The notes: generated from the sequence alone by a model not told the origin. A stretch of DNA of 64,000 nt from Diphasiastrum complanatum (GCA_029204225.1 CM055095.1:24185141-24249140); one strand, 5' to 3'; counted from the stretch's first letter, positions 1 through 12,110 are shown. A program made the numbers and translations.

Positions 1-1411
1 CATATGGGACAGTTCGACATCCGGGGAAAAATCGGAGTTTCGAAAACCCGAAACTGAGAAAATGGTTTTGGAGGCCAAAATGTTCAAGATAGGCCTTTAG
101 TGAAAAGTTAGTTATGAGGTACCTCCTCTCACGTGAATAAGGCAGGGAAAGAGGAAAGAAGAAGTGGTTCATTCTACGTAGAGGAGAGACGAGTTTAGAG
201 AGACGAGTTTAGAGGCTGTTCATGCAAGAACTGTGTCAAGAGAGATGATTCAGTCCCTCAGATTTCCATTGTGGAAGCAACCCAATGTGTTCATTGCTTA
301 ATGTTTAAAATGAATACATAATGAATCCTTGTGAAGAAATTCAGAGCAGAGTAGACGGCGGTTACAGATTGTCAGAGCTTGAGAATGCCTGCTACGGTTT
401 ATGGCTGGCTATCTTGCTGCTCTGCTGATCTTGAGGAAATACGGCCATCGCTGCTGTCTGAATCATTAGTGTCTTCTCAAACTCTCTGAAATTTGATTGG
501 TGAATTGATCTGCTGCTGTTCCGAAGGAGCGATCTACTTATGAACGAAACCCATGCTGTGTCTGTGGAAGAGAGTAATGATCTGCACAGTTCTGGAGATG
601 CTGTTCTGTGAAAGGGAGGCCACGCTTCACCATCGCGATCTGCGCGAGGGCCTGAAAAGAGAGGAGGAGGAGAGGCCCGTGGAGAGAGAATCCACGCGAC
701 CCAGCCCACGCCTATTTCTGGGTTGTGTGAGAGAGACGACCCGCAAATGATTTAAGTGCCCACTTGTGGAAGATTTAAGCCTATGCTGACTAGAAAGAAG
801 GGACCGGCAACAGTCGATAATTTGAGGATCCGGTTACCTGCTGACTAAGAAGAACCCTTAACCTGTGGACAGGTCTTGGAAAGTTAAGGCAGTGATTACC
901 TGACTCTCTGAGGTAAAGTATGATCTCAGATTGTGGTAAAAATTAAATCTAAGAATTCTAAATGACTGTGACGGTTTTTTTTTTATAATGTCAAATAACT
1001 TCACGTTTGAAGGCCTGTTTTTAACTTCTAAGAAAGTATTATGAAAGAGTTCGCTAATTGTTACAATGACTGCAATATTTATAATTTTGGAACAGTGAGA
1101 GATTGCAAAGCTAACAACTATAATTACTGAAAGAAGTAATTACGGTTTTCAGATTTAATAAATCTGTGAGGTCTTTATCTGATTTTGCATAAGGAAAATG
1201 CACTAAACCTTATAACGGCCATAACTTTTGCATTTCAAGTCGGATTTGAATGAATCGAAAAGCAAAAGTGAGTAAAATCATGTGATGAATCTATTGTTGC
1301 TGAAAGAAACAGATTTTGAATAACTTATTGGAAGTCACTAAGCTATCAGGAATTCAATCAAGAACAAGTCCTACAGTCGGATATATAATAAGTCTATACT
1401 ATATAAATATC
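1..1411. other. AT-rich stretch, no gene recognised
   Basis: No open frame here resembles a known protein, and the two overlapping frames around positions 392-750 look like chance. The first 950 bases are less AT-rich than the following 450. The stretch could be old LTR or leader sequence of a retroelement, but no primer-binding site or terminal TG/CA pair was found. Confidence 0.4.
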
Positions 1412-1830
1412 AGTTTGTTGGAACACACAAGCTGAATACTATCCCCAAAATTGTTGGAACACACAAGCAGAATACTATCCCAAAATTGTTGGAACACACA
1501 ATTTGGGATGTTACTGTATGATAAGAAAGAGGTAACATTGTTGGAATACACAATGTTGATGCCATACTGATACTGTATTCCGTTGATCTTTAAAGCATGA
1601 AAACTAAGTCACATATTATGAAGTAATATGGAGATACTTAGAAAAAAGGATGGGATGTCTGTGACTATAAATTGTTGGAACTTTCATCAAATCCCTGATC
1701 ATGATCGTAGAAGTGTACTAACCTTTATATAAGAACTATACTATCAAGAATCGATCTTCCATCTATATATTAACATTGAGTACACACTAGACGAAGAGTG
1801 ATGGGCTACTATAGATAGTGAGATTAGTGA
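1412..1830. repeat. Short tandem repeat in LTR-like sequence
   Basis: A unit starting TTGTTGGAACACACAAG begins at about 1415, 1451 and 1486, so the period is 35-36 bp, with a diverged fourth copy near 1537. About 200 bp downstream a TATATAAG box (near 1727) is followed by a run resembling copia leader sequence. TGTTGGAA is a common copia LTR start, so this may be an LTR remnant, but no matching second LTR was found. Confidence 0.4.
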
Positions 1831-2039
1831 AACTATTACTGAATTGTTATCTGAAGGTAGCTATTCTATTTTAGCCCCATTACATTCATAAAGAGCTTGG
1901 AACCCTCTTTTAGATAAACCATGGTGTATCCCATAAAGATTCAGGATTGACTGATAGAGAATCATCGATACTCGCGTAAAGTGAGGTGTGATATTTGATC
2001 TCGCTGATTTACCCTCTAAACGGTTCTATTTAGTTCAAT

Positions 2040-3206
2040 CCCTGGCTAGAAAACAGTTTAACAATGCACACTCGATTCGATCTTCTTGGAGATAGCATCG
2101 GTTGATGATCCGATCCCTGCATTTGTTGTTGTTGAGTAACAACAACGTCATCTTCTGACTCGTTGTCGAATAGCTGATCGACTATCTACAGAGGCTTGAA
2201 TTGGCGTGTCAGTGGCAGGTGTCGAAGGTTTGCATGGAACTTTACCTTTGCCTTTGAATCGATGAATTGATCCTCAATAAAGATTGTAATCCTACTGAAC
2301 AAAATCTGCTAGGTATCGGGGTCGTACAACTTGTAGGTGTTGTCATAGAACATGTATCCAATCAGGATGGTCTTGAGACCTTGGAAGTCAAATTTCTTCC
2401 TTGTCTCCTTCGAGATCTGCGTGCACTCGTAGGTTCTTCACTGAAGGTTTAGATCCTGTCCAAATCTTGTGAGGTGTTTTACTTGAGAGGGCCTTGGTTG
2501 TGAACATCTGTTCTAGATGTAAGCTGTAGTGGAGACAACTTCAGACCATAAACTCTTTGGTAAAGATGCAAGAGCCAACATGCACTTGGCTGATCGACCA
2601 AGGTATGATTCTTCCTCTCAGCTAAGCCGTTAGATTGAGGCAAATAGAGAGTGATAAATTGTTCTTCGATGCCTTGGCTCTAGCAATACTTGAATTCAGT
2701 AGAGATATACTCTCCACCATTGTCGGACCTGAAGGCTTTAATTTTTTTACAGTTTTTTTTCTCTACATGCTCATTGAAGACTTTAAAGAGGTTGAAAGCC
2801 TCTTACTTCTTCTTAATAAAATACATCATTGTTCTTCTGAAAAATTCATCAATAAAAGTGATGAAGTACCTTGCATCCTTCAATGAAGAATTTTGCATTG
2901 GGCCACATATGTCTGTATGTACAATACATAATAATCCTCTAGCAACATGTTGATGGCTTAATCTAAATGGTTTCCTTACCTGCTTACCGACTAAATAGTC
3001 TTGACAGATAGGTAATTCGACTTTCCTATCTGGGTAGTTGAGATCAAGAACAATAGATTGTTTAGAAATGTGCAATATAGAAATATGATTCAAATGACCA
3101 AGTGTATAATGCCTAGTAAACTTTTATTAATTCAAATTGAAGTACTGAGAGCCTGACTAGAGGCAAATGCTAGGATCTTGCATGTCCGATCGACTACTTT
3201 ACATTG
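2040..3206 (-). pseudogene. Copia family A: integrase and GAG-preintegrase remnant (3' part of the split host element)
   Basis: On the minus strand, 3206 to about 2803 encodes the GAG-preintegrase region and the start of the integrase core (frame containing TDICGPM, then FITFIDEF). The sequence from 2800 to 2460 continues the core with stops. It keeps the catalytic-glutamate motif NGLAERK near 2615. From 2450 to 2040 comes the linker between integrase and reverse transcriptase, recognisable by similarity to 52.65-53.03 kb. No reverse transcriptase follows, so the element is truncated near 2040. Its upstream half lies at 17,465-18,275. Removing the gypsy insertion and one copy of its 5-bp duplication restores a continuous frame across the join (YQCKVVD), which proves the two halves were one element. 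Frameshifts and stops show it is dead. Confidence 0.8.
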
Positions 3207-4741
3207 TGTGAACTTGAAGTGAGGGTCAACTAGTTCTAAAGTCCTGACTTAAAAAGAACAAATCAAAAACACTGTTCAACATAACTTGGAAAAGAACTCA
3301 AACTTAGTGAAGAAATTTAACATTCAATCACAAAAATCATTCATTCAAGAGACTTGCTGAGGGGTCAAGATGGGGAACCCCCCACCCCCGAAGGATTTTC
3401 TTTCAAATTATGCAAGATCAATTGGCTCAAGGCCAATTACATATACAATGGTTTTGAGAAGATGGATTCTTAGATCTTTGCATCAACCAGAAGATTACAA
3501 ATTTTGGATCTTAGAAAATCTTATACCAAGAAAAGAGGTTTCTAATGACATGCAAAGACTTACTGATCAAGAAATGAGCATGCATAGGCATTTGACATTA
3601 GGAGGCATGACATACATGAATTCAATCTGACATGCAAGCTTCAATTCCAACATGCAAGGTCATTAGGCTAGGGATGGTATGACATGCAAGCTCTAGTTTC
3701 GACATGCAGGCTTCAAATCATACATGCAAGTTTCCAAATCAGACATGCAAGCTCTCAAATCAGACATGCAAATTCCCGGTCAGACATGCAACTCCAAGAT
3801 CAAACATGCATGACCATTAAGCTATGGATGATGTGACATGCAAACCCATCAAGTCATGGGTGGGGTGACATGCAAAGCCATCAAATTATGGATGTGGTGA
3901 CATGCATGACCATCAGTCTTATGGATGGTGTGAAAGTTTTAGAGAAAAGAGATGGAGAGAGAGATGAAAGAGGTGAGTGTGTGTGTAAGTGGTTCCAAAA
4001 ATGATTCCAATCCAAGCTTGACAGATCTTCCTCAAGCCATAGCTCCAAGCTTTCTTCCAAGCACCTACACACACAAAAGCAAAAGCAAAAGAAAGAGAAA
4101 GTGAGTGTGTGTGTAAGTGGTTCCAAAAATGATTCCAATCCAAGCTTGACAGATCTTCCTCAAGCCATAGCTCCAAGCTTTCTTCCAAGCACCTACACAC
4201 ACAAAAGCAAAAGCAAGAGGCAAAGCAAAAATGAATGAGAGAAGAATAATGAGGGAGAGGGACAAGTTAGTCCTTTTATAGGGATTGTATAGCCTTTAGG
4301 AAGTGGCTGAGGTGTCCAAAATGAGTGTGAGAAGTGTAAGGGAGACTCTAGGATAAGTAAAGTGAGAGGGTGAGGTGTATAGGTATGAGAGAGTGTTTAT
4401 CAATTAGTTAAGGCAAAAGGGGTGGAGTAGGAGGGCGCATTTTCCTAGGTGTCCTATGGCCTACAAGCCATGTGGATAAGTAGGTAAGCTACATATTGAT
4501 AAGGATAGAAGGTAGGTAGCTTAACATTTAATGTTAGCCACTTTCAAGATGAATATTTCTTTGTTTACAACATTGGGATTCACCCAAGTGTTTTTCATGT
4601 CATGGGAAAGGCTTTGTATATGTCCATCTTACCTTGCATAATTTTCATCAATTCCTAGGCCCTTTTTTCTAGGGGTTGCCCATCCCCAATCATAGTGGAG
4701 TGTGACACAAAGGGTGATCAGTCCTTTGGTTTCTTCTCCCA
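3207..4741 (-). repeat. Gypsy-1 3' LTR, main part
   Basis: This is a direct repeat of 15,658-17,092 with high similarity throughout. It differs by a tandem duplication of about 128 bp at roughly 3975-4200, containing the GTAAGTGGTTCC stretch twice, that the 5' LTR has only once. The remaining LTR end, the U3 start on the minus strand, is inverted and lies at 4821-5183. Confidence 0.8.
3545..3905. promoter_or_regulatory. CATGCA motif array in the gypsy-1 LTR
   Basis: About 14 copies of ACATGCA(A/T) occur in 360 bp at irregular 20-30 bp spacing, and the same array is in the other LTR at about 16,015-16,380. CATGCA(TG) is the RY core bound by plant B3 transcription factors (established knowledge). 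That these copies act as binding sites is inference; they could equally be a decayed minisatellite. Confidence 0.45.
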
Positions 4742-5183
4742 GTCTTCCAAGAATATCCAAAAATTTTGCATGTTTATTTCAGAAATGACCGTTGAGGACA
4801 ACGCTTAATGCGTCGGAGGGGTGTAAAATTGTATAGACCAAATTGACCAAGAAATAAAGGCTATCTAGTCTTCCATTCTTTTGGTATGAAACATATTTTG
4901 AATATTAGAGCTAATTACTCTAACTGATGAATTATGAGTGCAAGTATCATTACCTGAAGACAAGAAATGAAACTGTAGAGCAATGCTAACAATTTGATAT
5001 GTAGGGTCTAGAAATAGAATCTAATGATGAACCATTTGATGGTATGACCCCTAACCTTTTCTTAAGGGTATGTGCGGGTACTAAGAAGAGTACCTGAAGA
5101 ATGTATCTAAAGAAACTTCCTAAAGCTTAAAAACGGTACCTAAAGAAGGCTCAATCATAGTCTATAAAGAAGGCTCACTCGAG
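4742..5183. repeat. Inverted block spanning the gypsy-1 PPT and U3 start
   Basis: Positions 4821-5183 are the reverse complement of 17,093-17,464, the outer end of the other LTR. Just before it, GTCGGAGGGG at about 4811-4820 followed by TGTAAAATTG looks like a polypurine tract plus LTR start, but on the plus strand, whereas the element reads minus. Flipping the block 4742-5183 restores pol, PPT and LTR in normal order. It is therefore a local inversion rather than a second element. Confidence 0.7.
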
Positions 5184-5600
5184 TCTTCTTCCATCCATCT
5201 GGCATCCGTAGTAGGATAGTTCTTAAATTTGAAGAGGTATAATGTAGAAGTTATCCCCTTTCTTCCAGTTCTTGTCTTGTGCATCAAGATCTGCTCAGGT
5301 TGGGAATTCTTCGATTCCTTGAACTTCTGGAGGTTCGGAATCTGTAAATCCTTCTGGTTCTGGACCATTGAATTTCTTTAGCAAGCTTACATGGAATTTG
5401 TTATGGATTTTCCAAGTAATAGGCAAGTCAAGCTCACATGTAACCTCATTGATTACTTTCTTGACTTTCAAAGGTCCATAATACTTTTGGGCTAGTTTTG
5501 GGTAGAGTTTCATGTTGCCCTTCTTTTTCCTGAGTCTTTTCTTTTCAAATTTTAGGAGAACTAGTTCTCCTTCTTTGTACTTGAATGCCCTCCGACGCAT
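5162..5600 (-). pseudogene. Gypsy-1 integrase C-terminal region and chromodomain
   Basis: Reading minus from 5600, the frame holds a basic segment, the GPF/Y-like motif (KYYGPLKV) and a HVSLLKK motif typical of gypsy integrase ends. One frameshift near 5310 then leads into a chromodomain-like stretch (EQILMHK, then YLFKFKNYPTTDARWMEE), comparable to the chromo fold pattern of strand, strand, W-E helix. Chromodomains target chromoviruses to chromatin (established knowledge). The frame ends near 5162, inside the inverted block, so the natural C-terminus is disturbed. Confidence 0.75.
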
Positions 5601-5675
5601 ATTTGCACTTTTTCGCTGTTTCTGTTGTGCATTTGCGATGGATTGTTGAACCTTTGAAAAGGTGTCTTGATAATC

Positions 5676-6476
5676 CTACACTAATTCATTAGAGGCAAAT
5701 ATCTTTTCTTTAGTCCTTAATACAGGAGGCACAATCGATTTTCCATACATTACTTCAAAAGGCGCTTTACCAGTAGAAGAATGAACGGTGTTATTGTAAG
5801 CAGGTTCTAGTATAGGAAGATAGTGTTCCCATTGAGTCTTTTGATCACTTACATAATTTCTCAACAAATCTATGATGGTTCGATTGGTAATTTCACTTTG
5901 ACCATCAATTTGGGGATGGAAGGAGGAAGAGAATTTAAGGGTTGTCCCCATATTATCAAAGAGGGCTCTTCAAAAGTTGCTAGTAAATCTCGTATCCTGA
6001 TCAGACACTATACCTTTGGGTAGTCCATGCAGTCTAAAGATGTGACGGATAAACAAATGAGCAGCTTCGGGTCCCTTAAGCTTTTTCTTACAGGGAATAA
6101 AATGAGCCTATTTGCTAAATCTATTAATGATAGTCCATATCATCTCATTTTCATTTTTGGTTTTAGGGAACCCAGAGATAAAGTCCATGGTAATATATTC
6201 CCAGGGTGCTTCAGGAATAGGCATGGGATGAAGTAATCCCGAAGTTTTTAATCCTCGCTCATCTTTATTGTGTTGACAAACTAGACATGCATTTATATAA
6301 TGCCTTGTGTCTCGATGCATGGTAGGCCAGTAAAAGAATCTTTTCAGAGATTCCAGAGTCGAAGGGATTCCTCTATGTCCTGCATAGGAAGGACTATGGG
6401 TTTCTTGAAGGACCTTGGTTTTAAATGCTATAGGAATACATAGCTTATCTTCTTTGAATAAATATCCTTCTTTCAA
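5676..6476 (-). pseudogene. Gypsy-1 integrase zinc finger and catalytic core
   Basis: The minus frame at 6476-6108 has the HHCC zinc finger (ETHSPSYAGH, then CLVCQ) and the first core aspartate in MDFISGFP. The frame at 5951-5676 has the core end with HPQIDGQSE, containing the catalytic glutamate, followed by TNR and a YNNTVHSSTG motif. A break between 6108 and 5951 removes a continuous frame, so the protein cannot be made as read. Downstream it leads to the GPF/Y and chromodomain piece. Confidence 0.8.
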
Positions 6477-6524
6477 AACATAGTCTTTATGATTTTGGTT
6501 TCTTTCAAGTATTTCACAGATATG

Positions 6525-7770
6525 CTAGAAGTCGGAATCACTAGCATACATACTTTTCATAGGAAGGAAATCTTCATGATATGCTAGGGAAATATGGTTG
6601 ACCTTGGGGATTCTTGATAATGCATCGGCGACCTTATTGTCCTTTCTTGGGTGATGAAGTAGCTGAAAATGGAAAGTGCTAAGGTAGCTAGCCCATTTTA
6701 GATGTTTTTCTCGAATTAGTTGCTGGGTGAGAAAGTACCTAAGGCTTTGATGATCTGTTTTAACTAGGAAATCATTTCCTAGAAGATAGTGCTTCCATAA
6801 CTTAAGGGCATGAATAATGGCCAAAAGTTCCTTCTCATAAATGTCATACTCTACTTCTGCCCCTTGAAGTCGTCTGCTTTCGAAGGCTACAACATGACCT
6901 TCTTGGTTTAAGACTGCCCCAATACATTCTAAACTTGCATCCACTTCCACAAAGAAAGGCTTATGAAGGTCGGAAATGATAAGAACAGGTCCACTGGTAA
7001 GTGCATGCCTTAGATTATCAAAGGCATTTTGCTCTTTCTTATACCAATGAAATTTTACCCTCTTCTTAGTGAGTTCATGTAGTGGAGAGGCTATAGGAGC
7101 AAAATGGCGAATAAACTTTCTATAATAGGAACATAAGCCTAGGAAAGACCGAAATTCATGAATATTTCTTGGTTTAGGCCAGTCTTGTATGGCTTTAATC
7201 TTTGAAAGGTCCATTTGGATTCCTTCCTTAGAAATCATATGTCCTAGAAAGTGTATCTTTTCTAGGAAGAATTCGCTTTTCTTGCCTTTTATGAGAAGTG
7301 AGTTTTCCTGTAGAGTTCTAAAGATGATATCTAGATGTCTTTTATGTTCTTCTTCATTTGCACTGAAGACTAAGATATCATCAAAGAATGTTCCTACAAA
7401 ACGTCTATGCGGTCGAAAGATTCGTTCCATCATTCTATTGAATGTTGCTGGAGCATTAGTAAGACCAAATGGTATCACTAAAAATTCATAAAGGCCAGAG
7501 TTAGTCCTAAAAGCAGTTTTATGGACATCTGATCTGGTGGTATCCACTTGTCAAATTAATTCTACTAAATATACAAGATCCATTTATCCTATCCATAATG
7601 TCATCTATTTTTGGAATAGGAAAGCACAAACTGTAATCTTGTTTAAAGCACGATAGTCCACACACATCCTAAAACTCCCATCTTTTCTCTTTACCCTTGT
7701 GCTTCCATGAAATCAAATGCTTATTGTAGTCCACCAGAGGGTTGTGCATTTTGTGCCAAGGCATGCCTAA
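6525..7770 (-). pseudogene. Gypsy-1 reverse transcriptase and RNase H
   Basis: The 340-residue minus frame from 7547 covers the RT palm and thumb and RNase H. RT motifs are FGLTNAPATF and the catalytic FFDDILVF. The connection contains FLGHMISKEGI and FRSFLGLCSYYRKFI. RNase H residues appear in VEVDAS, YEKELLAI and TDHQSL. Upstream, 7770-7548 encodes the RT N-terminus (RMCVDYRALNK) in another frame with a break near 7560. Without that break it would be a normal chromovirus pol segment. Confidence 0.85.
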
Positions 7771-7887
7771 GATTACATCTATTCCCTGCAAAGGACCTAC
7801 CATGAATTCTATAGGTTCATAGTAGTTGGAGATTTGGAGCTTAAGTTTTCCAATTACAGGGTAAATGTTTGCATCACCATCAACAAA
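7750..7887 (-). pseudogene. Gypsy-1 protease C-terminal part, severed by the nested copia
   Basis: The minus frame running down from 7887 continues the protease that begins at 14,420 on the other side of the copia insertion. It contains the conserved ILGMPWHKMHNP-type motif that follows the aspartic protease of gypsy elements. The split falls exactly at the 5-bp duplication AGCAC. Confidence 0.7.
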
Positions 7888-7892
7888 AGCAC

Positions 7893-8926
7893 TGATGAGA
7901 AGAGGATCATGATATGCTCTGATACCACTGATGAGAAAAAGAGAAAAAGTGATTGACTGATGGAAAATTCGTCAGATTCGTAAAACGTTCGCGAAGGCGA
8001 ATCAATCACGACTCTCTTCAGCTCGGATGGAGTTCAGATGCGACCGCTGGACACTGCAAGCTGAATCGCTCCTACAATCCTCCAGAGTGTAGTCAGTCAT
8101 TGCTGATCTACGTTCATAAAATTAATGTAGCGTTCGATAAAATTTCAACCAAAGTGCGGAATTTAAAAGGAACAAGAAAACTCGGACATATGAAATATCA
8201 GCATAAGCATTCAACATCCAAGATTAGACATGACAAGAAAATAACCTATATTAATTTTCTCTGAATTTCTTCAAGCACTGCATGCGAATCCACGTAGTGC
8301 GTTGGCGTGAAAGAAACACGGTTCTCTCACGAGTAGTAGTCTCGCTTCCCTAGTGGAAAGTTGGATCTTCTGATCCTAGACAGAATTGTCTTCGCACGCA
8401 GGCGGACATGCATTCTGTATCTCGTCTTGATTGCTTACTAGCATCAGACTTCTTTACTCTGTTATACTCTATGTATTCTGTTTGATCTATATGTCAAGTA
8501 TGATCCAGTAAGTACGGTCTCTCTGTGTAAATCTAAGATTAGAGTGATTAAGCATCTACAACTAACCAGAGAATTACAAGAGTGGCAGATTAGCCACAAC
8601 CTAGGGAGTATCTGTTGACGTCATGCCATCAGATCAGATTACTGTACTTCTAGGTACTTGCGTGAGCTTTGGTGGTACTCCTTGGGGAGTGAGCGCTGAA
8701 TGAATTTCATTTACCTCATCTATCTTCTTTCGTACTGGACCGCGAAGGAATCCCGTTCGTGGATCTTTCGTGTTTGCGAACCGTTCGTCTTCGTCTTCGT
8801 TGACTTTCGTGTTCGCAAAATTCTTCGTGTTTCATGTCTCTAGATGTTCGAGTTCGCGAACATCTTCATCAGGAGAAGGGCTGAAAGCTAGCAAGGCTTT
8901 GTAATCAGAAACATTTTGTCTCTTCA
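7893..8926 (-). repeat. Copia B 3' LTR
   Basis: It matches 13,241-14,274 at equal length. The pol frame runs into it on the minus strand, so the RNase H C-terminus overlaps the LTR. The LTR contains several TTCGCGAA-like palindromic stretches. Its low-coordinate end contains a captured copy of the primer-binding site, described under 13,241-13,276. Confidence 0.9.
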
Positions 8927-9440
8927 GCTCCCTCTCAAAGCATGATAGCTTTACGATTCTGAGACTGCTCCTTTGTCTCTCAAAGAGTCCTTTGTCCAGG
9001 GCCTTTGTGAAGATGTCAGCAACCATGTCTTTCGTTCCTATGAAGGTGGTCTGCATCATCTTCTTTTCACTTAGATCCCTGATCAAGTGATACTTGATCG
9101 CAATGTGCTTCGTTCTGGAATGGAACACGGGATCTTTCGTTAGGTGTATTGCAGAGGTGTTGTCCATCTGCAAGACCAGAGGCTCGTTTCTTATTTCGTC
9201 CAATTCGTCCAGGAACTGCCTTAGCCAAATTATTTCGTTGGCCTTCTTCGCTGCTGCTACATACTCTGCTTCACAGGATGACTGGGCCACAATGGTCTGT
9301 TTCTTGCTGACCCAGAGAACTGCTGCTCCTGATGCGATGGTGCATCCTCCTGAGACACTTTTACAATCATCCTTGAGAGATGCCCAGCTAGCATCGCTGT
9401 AGGAAAGTATCATGAAATCTGCACTATGACAATAACACAA
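8832..9440 (-). pseudogene. Copia B RNase H
   Basis: The minus frame contains the copia RNase H signature: SYSDASWA, then GGCTIASGAAVLWVSKKQ, AQSSCEAEYVA, LQMDNTSAIHL, a KHIAIKYHLIRD stretch and the terminal ADIFTKAL motif. The catalytic acidic residues D, E and D are visible. It ends inside the 3' LTR. A stop near 9441-9460 separates it from the preceding RT segment. Confidence 0.85.
8927..8940 (-). other. Copia B polypurine tract
   Basis: On the minus strand TTTGAGAGGGAGC directly precedes the LTR start TGAAGAGAC. This is the expected position and composition for plus-strand priming. Confidence 0.75.
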
Positions 9441-9458
9441 GCCATAATCCCTCGTTGA

Positions 9459-10550
9459 TTATTGCAAAATTTGTTTTGCAATCTTCCAATGTGTCGAGCC
9501 TGGATTCCTGCAGAATTGGCTCATCCTGAATACTTCATAAGCAATATCAGGACATGTGTTGTCTACAAGGTACATCAGTGATCCTATCAGCTTCCTATAA
9601 AGTGTGAGCTGCATCTGTTCTCTCTCTTCCTCAGTCTTCGGACATTCATCATTTGTTAGCATCATCCCTACGAGAATTGGAGTATCTGCTCCTTTGCAGT
9701 TCAGCATCCCAAAGTCCTCTAGGATCTTCTGGGTGTATCGGGATTAGTGAAGGTATAGCTTACCTCCCTCATAGTCCCTTTCAATTTGTAAGCCTAGGTA
9801 ACACCTGGCTATTCCCAGATCCACAATCTCGAAATGTTTCGAGATGTCTGTCTTCACTTCAGAAATCAGCTGCTCACTCCTGCAAAGTATCAGAGTGTCG
9901 TCCACGTATATAGCCACAATGATGATCTGCCCATTTGTAACTCTGACATTTACATTGGAATCAGCCAAAAGAGGCTTGAATCCTAATGATTTCAGAGCTT
10001 GATTCTTCTTCTTATAACATTGTTGGGCTGATTGTTTCAGACCGTAGATACTTCTATGCATTCTGCATGCATAGTCAGGAAATGAATTGGAGACATATCA
10101 TAGGGGTTGATCCATATAGACCTCTTCGTCTAACTCACCATGCAAGAAGGCTGTCTTCTCGTCCACAATGTGGATCCTGAGGTCATAAGCTGCTGCGTAT
10201 GCGAATAACAGACGTAGGGACGAATGTTTGACAACAGGAGAGAAGGTTTCAGAGTAGTCAATACCATATCTTTGAGAAAAATCCTTCGCTACTAGTCTTG
10301 CCTTGTATTTCGTGATGTTTCCATCTGGTCCATATTTGAGCTTGAAAACCCATTTGCATTTGACATTCTTGCACTTATGTGGTAATGGATCCAACATCCA
10401 TACTTGGTTCTTCCTCATGGACTCCATCTCTCCATTCATGGATTGGATCCATCTGTCCTTTTCTGGACTTTCGATCACTTCCTCGAAAGTTTGTGGTTTG
10501 CCACTGAATCTAAAGAACTCTTCTGATGTAGAAGCTGAGCTGCCTGACAC
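9459..10550 (-). pseudogene. Copia B reverse transcriptase (three broken frames)
   Basis: The frame at 10,550-10,098 carries the RT N-terminus (KYKARLVAKDFSQRYGIDYS, then TAFLHGELDEEVYM). The frame at 10,061-9744 carries the palm with the catalytic IYVDDTLI motif and the SIYGLKQS motif. The frame at 9707-9459 carries the RT/RNase H connection (LIGSLMYL, CPDIAYEV). Stops or frameshifts separate the three, so the polyprotein is interrupted twice here. Confidence 0.85.
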
Positions 10551-11367
10551 ATATCTTGCTGGCTCTCTTCGTGGTCTTGTCGAACTTCTAGGAGATCCTC
10601 TGGGACAGCAATGTCTTTGCCTTTGTCTGCTCTGCTCGGTCCGGAACCATCTTGGTTTATAGGAACTATAGCAGTAAGCTGCCTCTTGAATCTTTCTTTT
10701 TCAGATTCATCACTCAAATGAGAAACAACTCAAATTTTTTTTTTTTTGTGTTCATCATCTGCTCCCTCTGTCAATGGTGGCAGTCATAGTACTGTCTCTC
10801 CAGAACTTTGTAGCTAACAGGATTGTCATTGGCCATTGTCCTGCTCTCATCAAATCTGACATCTCTCACTGTTTTCACACTGTTCGTGTCTAGCATGTAG
10901 ACTCTGTAGTATGACGAATTGTTGTCATAACCTACCAGAAATCCCTGCTCGGCTTTCTGATCAAGCTTCTTTCGAAGCTTATCAGGAATATGTGCATATG
11001 CTACACAGCCAAAGATTCTGACGTGAGACAGGTTGGGCTTTCTACCCCACCATAGCTCATGTGGTGTCGTATGAGGAACACCAGGCTTGCCTGTCCTGTT
11101 TTGGATGTATGCGGCTGTAGCTACTGCTTCAGCCCACAGTGCCCTTGGAGCTTTCAAATAGACCATCATGCATCTGGCTACTTCCATTAGGGTCCTGTTC
11201 TTTCGTTCAGCAACACCATTGGGTTGCGGTGTGTAGGCTATAGTTCTTCTGTGAATGATACCACAGTCATTGCAGAAGTCAATGAAGCAATTCAAGATAT
11301 ATTCGCCATCTCGATCCGTTCTGATCTGCTTCACCTTGCTGCATGTACATCTCTCTGTCCAATTCAC
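10475..11367 (-). pseudogene. Copia B integrase core and linker
   Basis: The minus frame from 11,367 has the second catalytic aspartate (IRTDRDGEY) and the catalytic glutamate in PNGVAERKNRT. It goes on to FGCVAYAHIP and the C-terminal GYD/Y region typical of copia integrase. The frame at 10,717-10,475 is the serine- and charge-rich linker before RT. The first integrase aspartate region (11,370-11,500) is damaged. Confidence 0.8.
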
Positions 11368-11501
11368 ATATTCTGTGAATTTATCAAGTGCTTCAGATTT
11401 ATTCTAAATAAAATACACTCTGGAAAACTTGCTATAATTATCAATGAAGGTTATATAATATTTCTAACCTCCTACTGATCACATTGAATGGTCCACAGAT
11501 G

Positions 11502-12110
11502 TTAGAATGCACTCCCTCCAGAACCTTGGTCGTTCTGAGTGCACGAAATCTTGCCTTTCAAACATGCATCACATGTGGTGGAACTGGTTGCATTCAAGAT
11601 GCCGACCCCTGTTATCGCTCCATGATGACTTGTCTGGTAAAGTTCCATTGAATTCATGTGGTAGAGTCTTCTGTGCCACAGAGTGTCTGGCGAGTCGTCA
11701 TGGGTCTGATGCATCTGATCTTCAAGTAGATGCACCTTCAGATAATATAGGTTGCCTTTCCTTCTGTCTTGAGCTATGAGAGTACTGGTGCTGGCGTCAA
11801 TCACGTTGCATGCTTCGTTAGAAAATGTCACATGCATCCCTACATCTGTTATTCTTGCTACAGAGAGCGAGTCTTGCTGCAGGGTTGGCACGAACAGAAC
11901 GTCTTCGAGTCGTTTGTCTTTGCCGTTGGTGTTGAGCCACAGTGAACCAATGCCATTCACTTGATGTCTAGATCCAGCTCCAAGAACAATGAATCTTGAG
12001 GGATCCGCACTTCTGAAATCAGACATTATTCATCTTGATGTCACGAAGTGTGAGGTGGATCCTGAATCTAGGATTACCTCATGTGTGTCAGACGTTGATG
12101 CTGCACACAC
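11502..12110 (-). pseudogene. Copia B protease and GAG-preintegrase
   Basis: The aspartic protease motif ILDSGSTSHFVTS is readable on the minus strand at about 12,065, followed by an in-frame stop just before 12,026. The frame 12,026-11,502 continues through the protease and the integrase zinc-binding HHCC region (LWHRRLYHMN, then CDACLKGK). Confidence 0.8.

Noticed and set aside
392-750. Overlapping frames on both strands near the start
   Set aside because: No motifs, no conserved wording and no neighbouring elements; they look like chance open frames.
3545-3905. CRISPR-like array from regularly repeated ACATGCAAG
   Set aside because: The repeats are only 8-10 bp, spacing is irregular and the setting is a plant LTR.
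7189-7491. Plus-strand frames opposite the gypsy-1 RT
   Set aside because: Antisense shadow of a well-supported RT frame.
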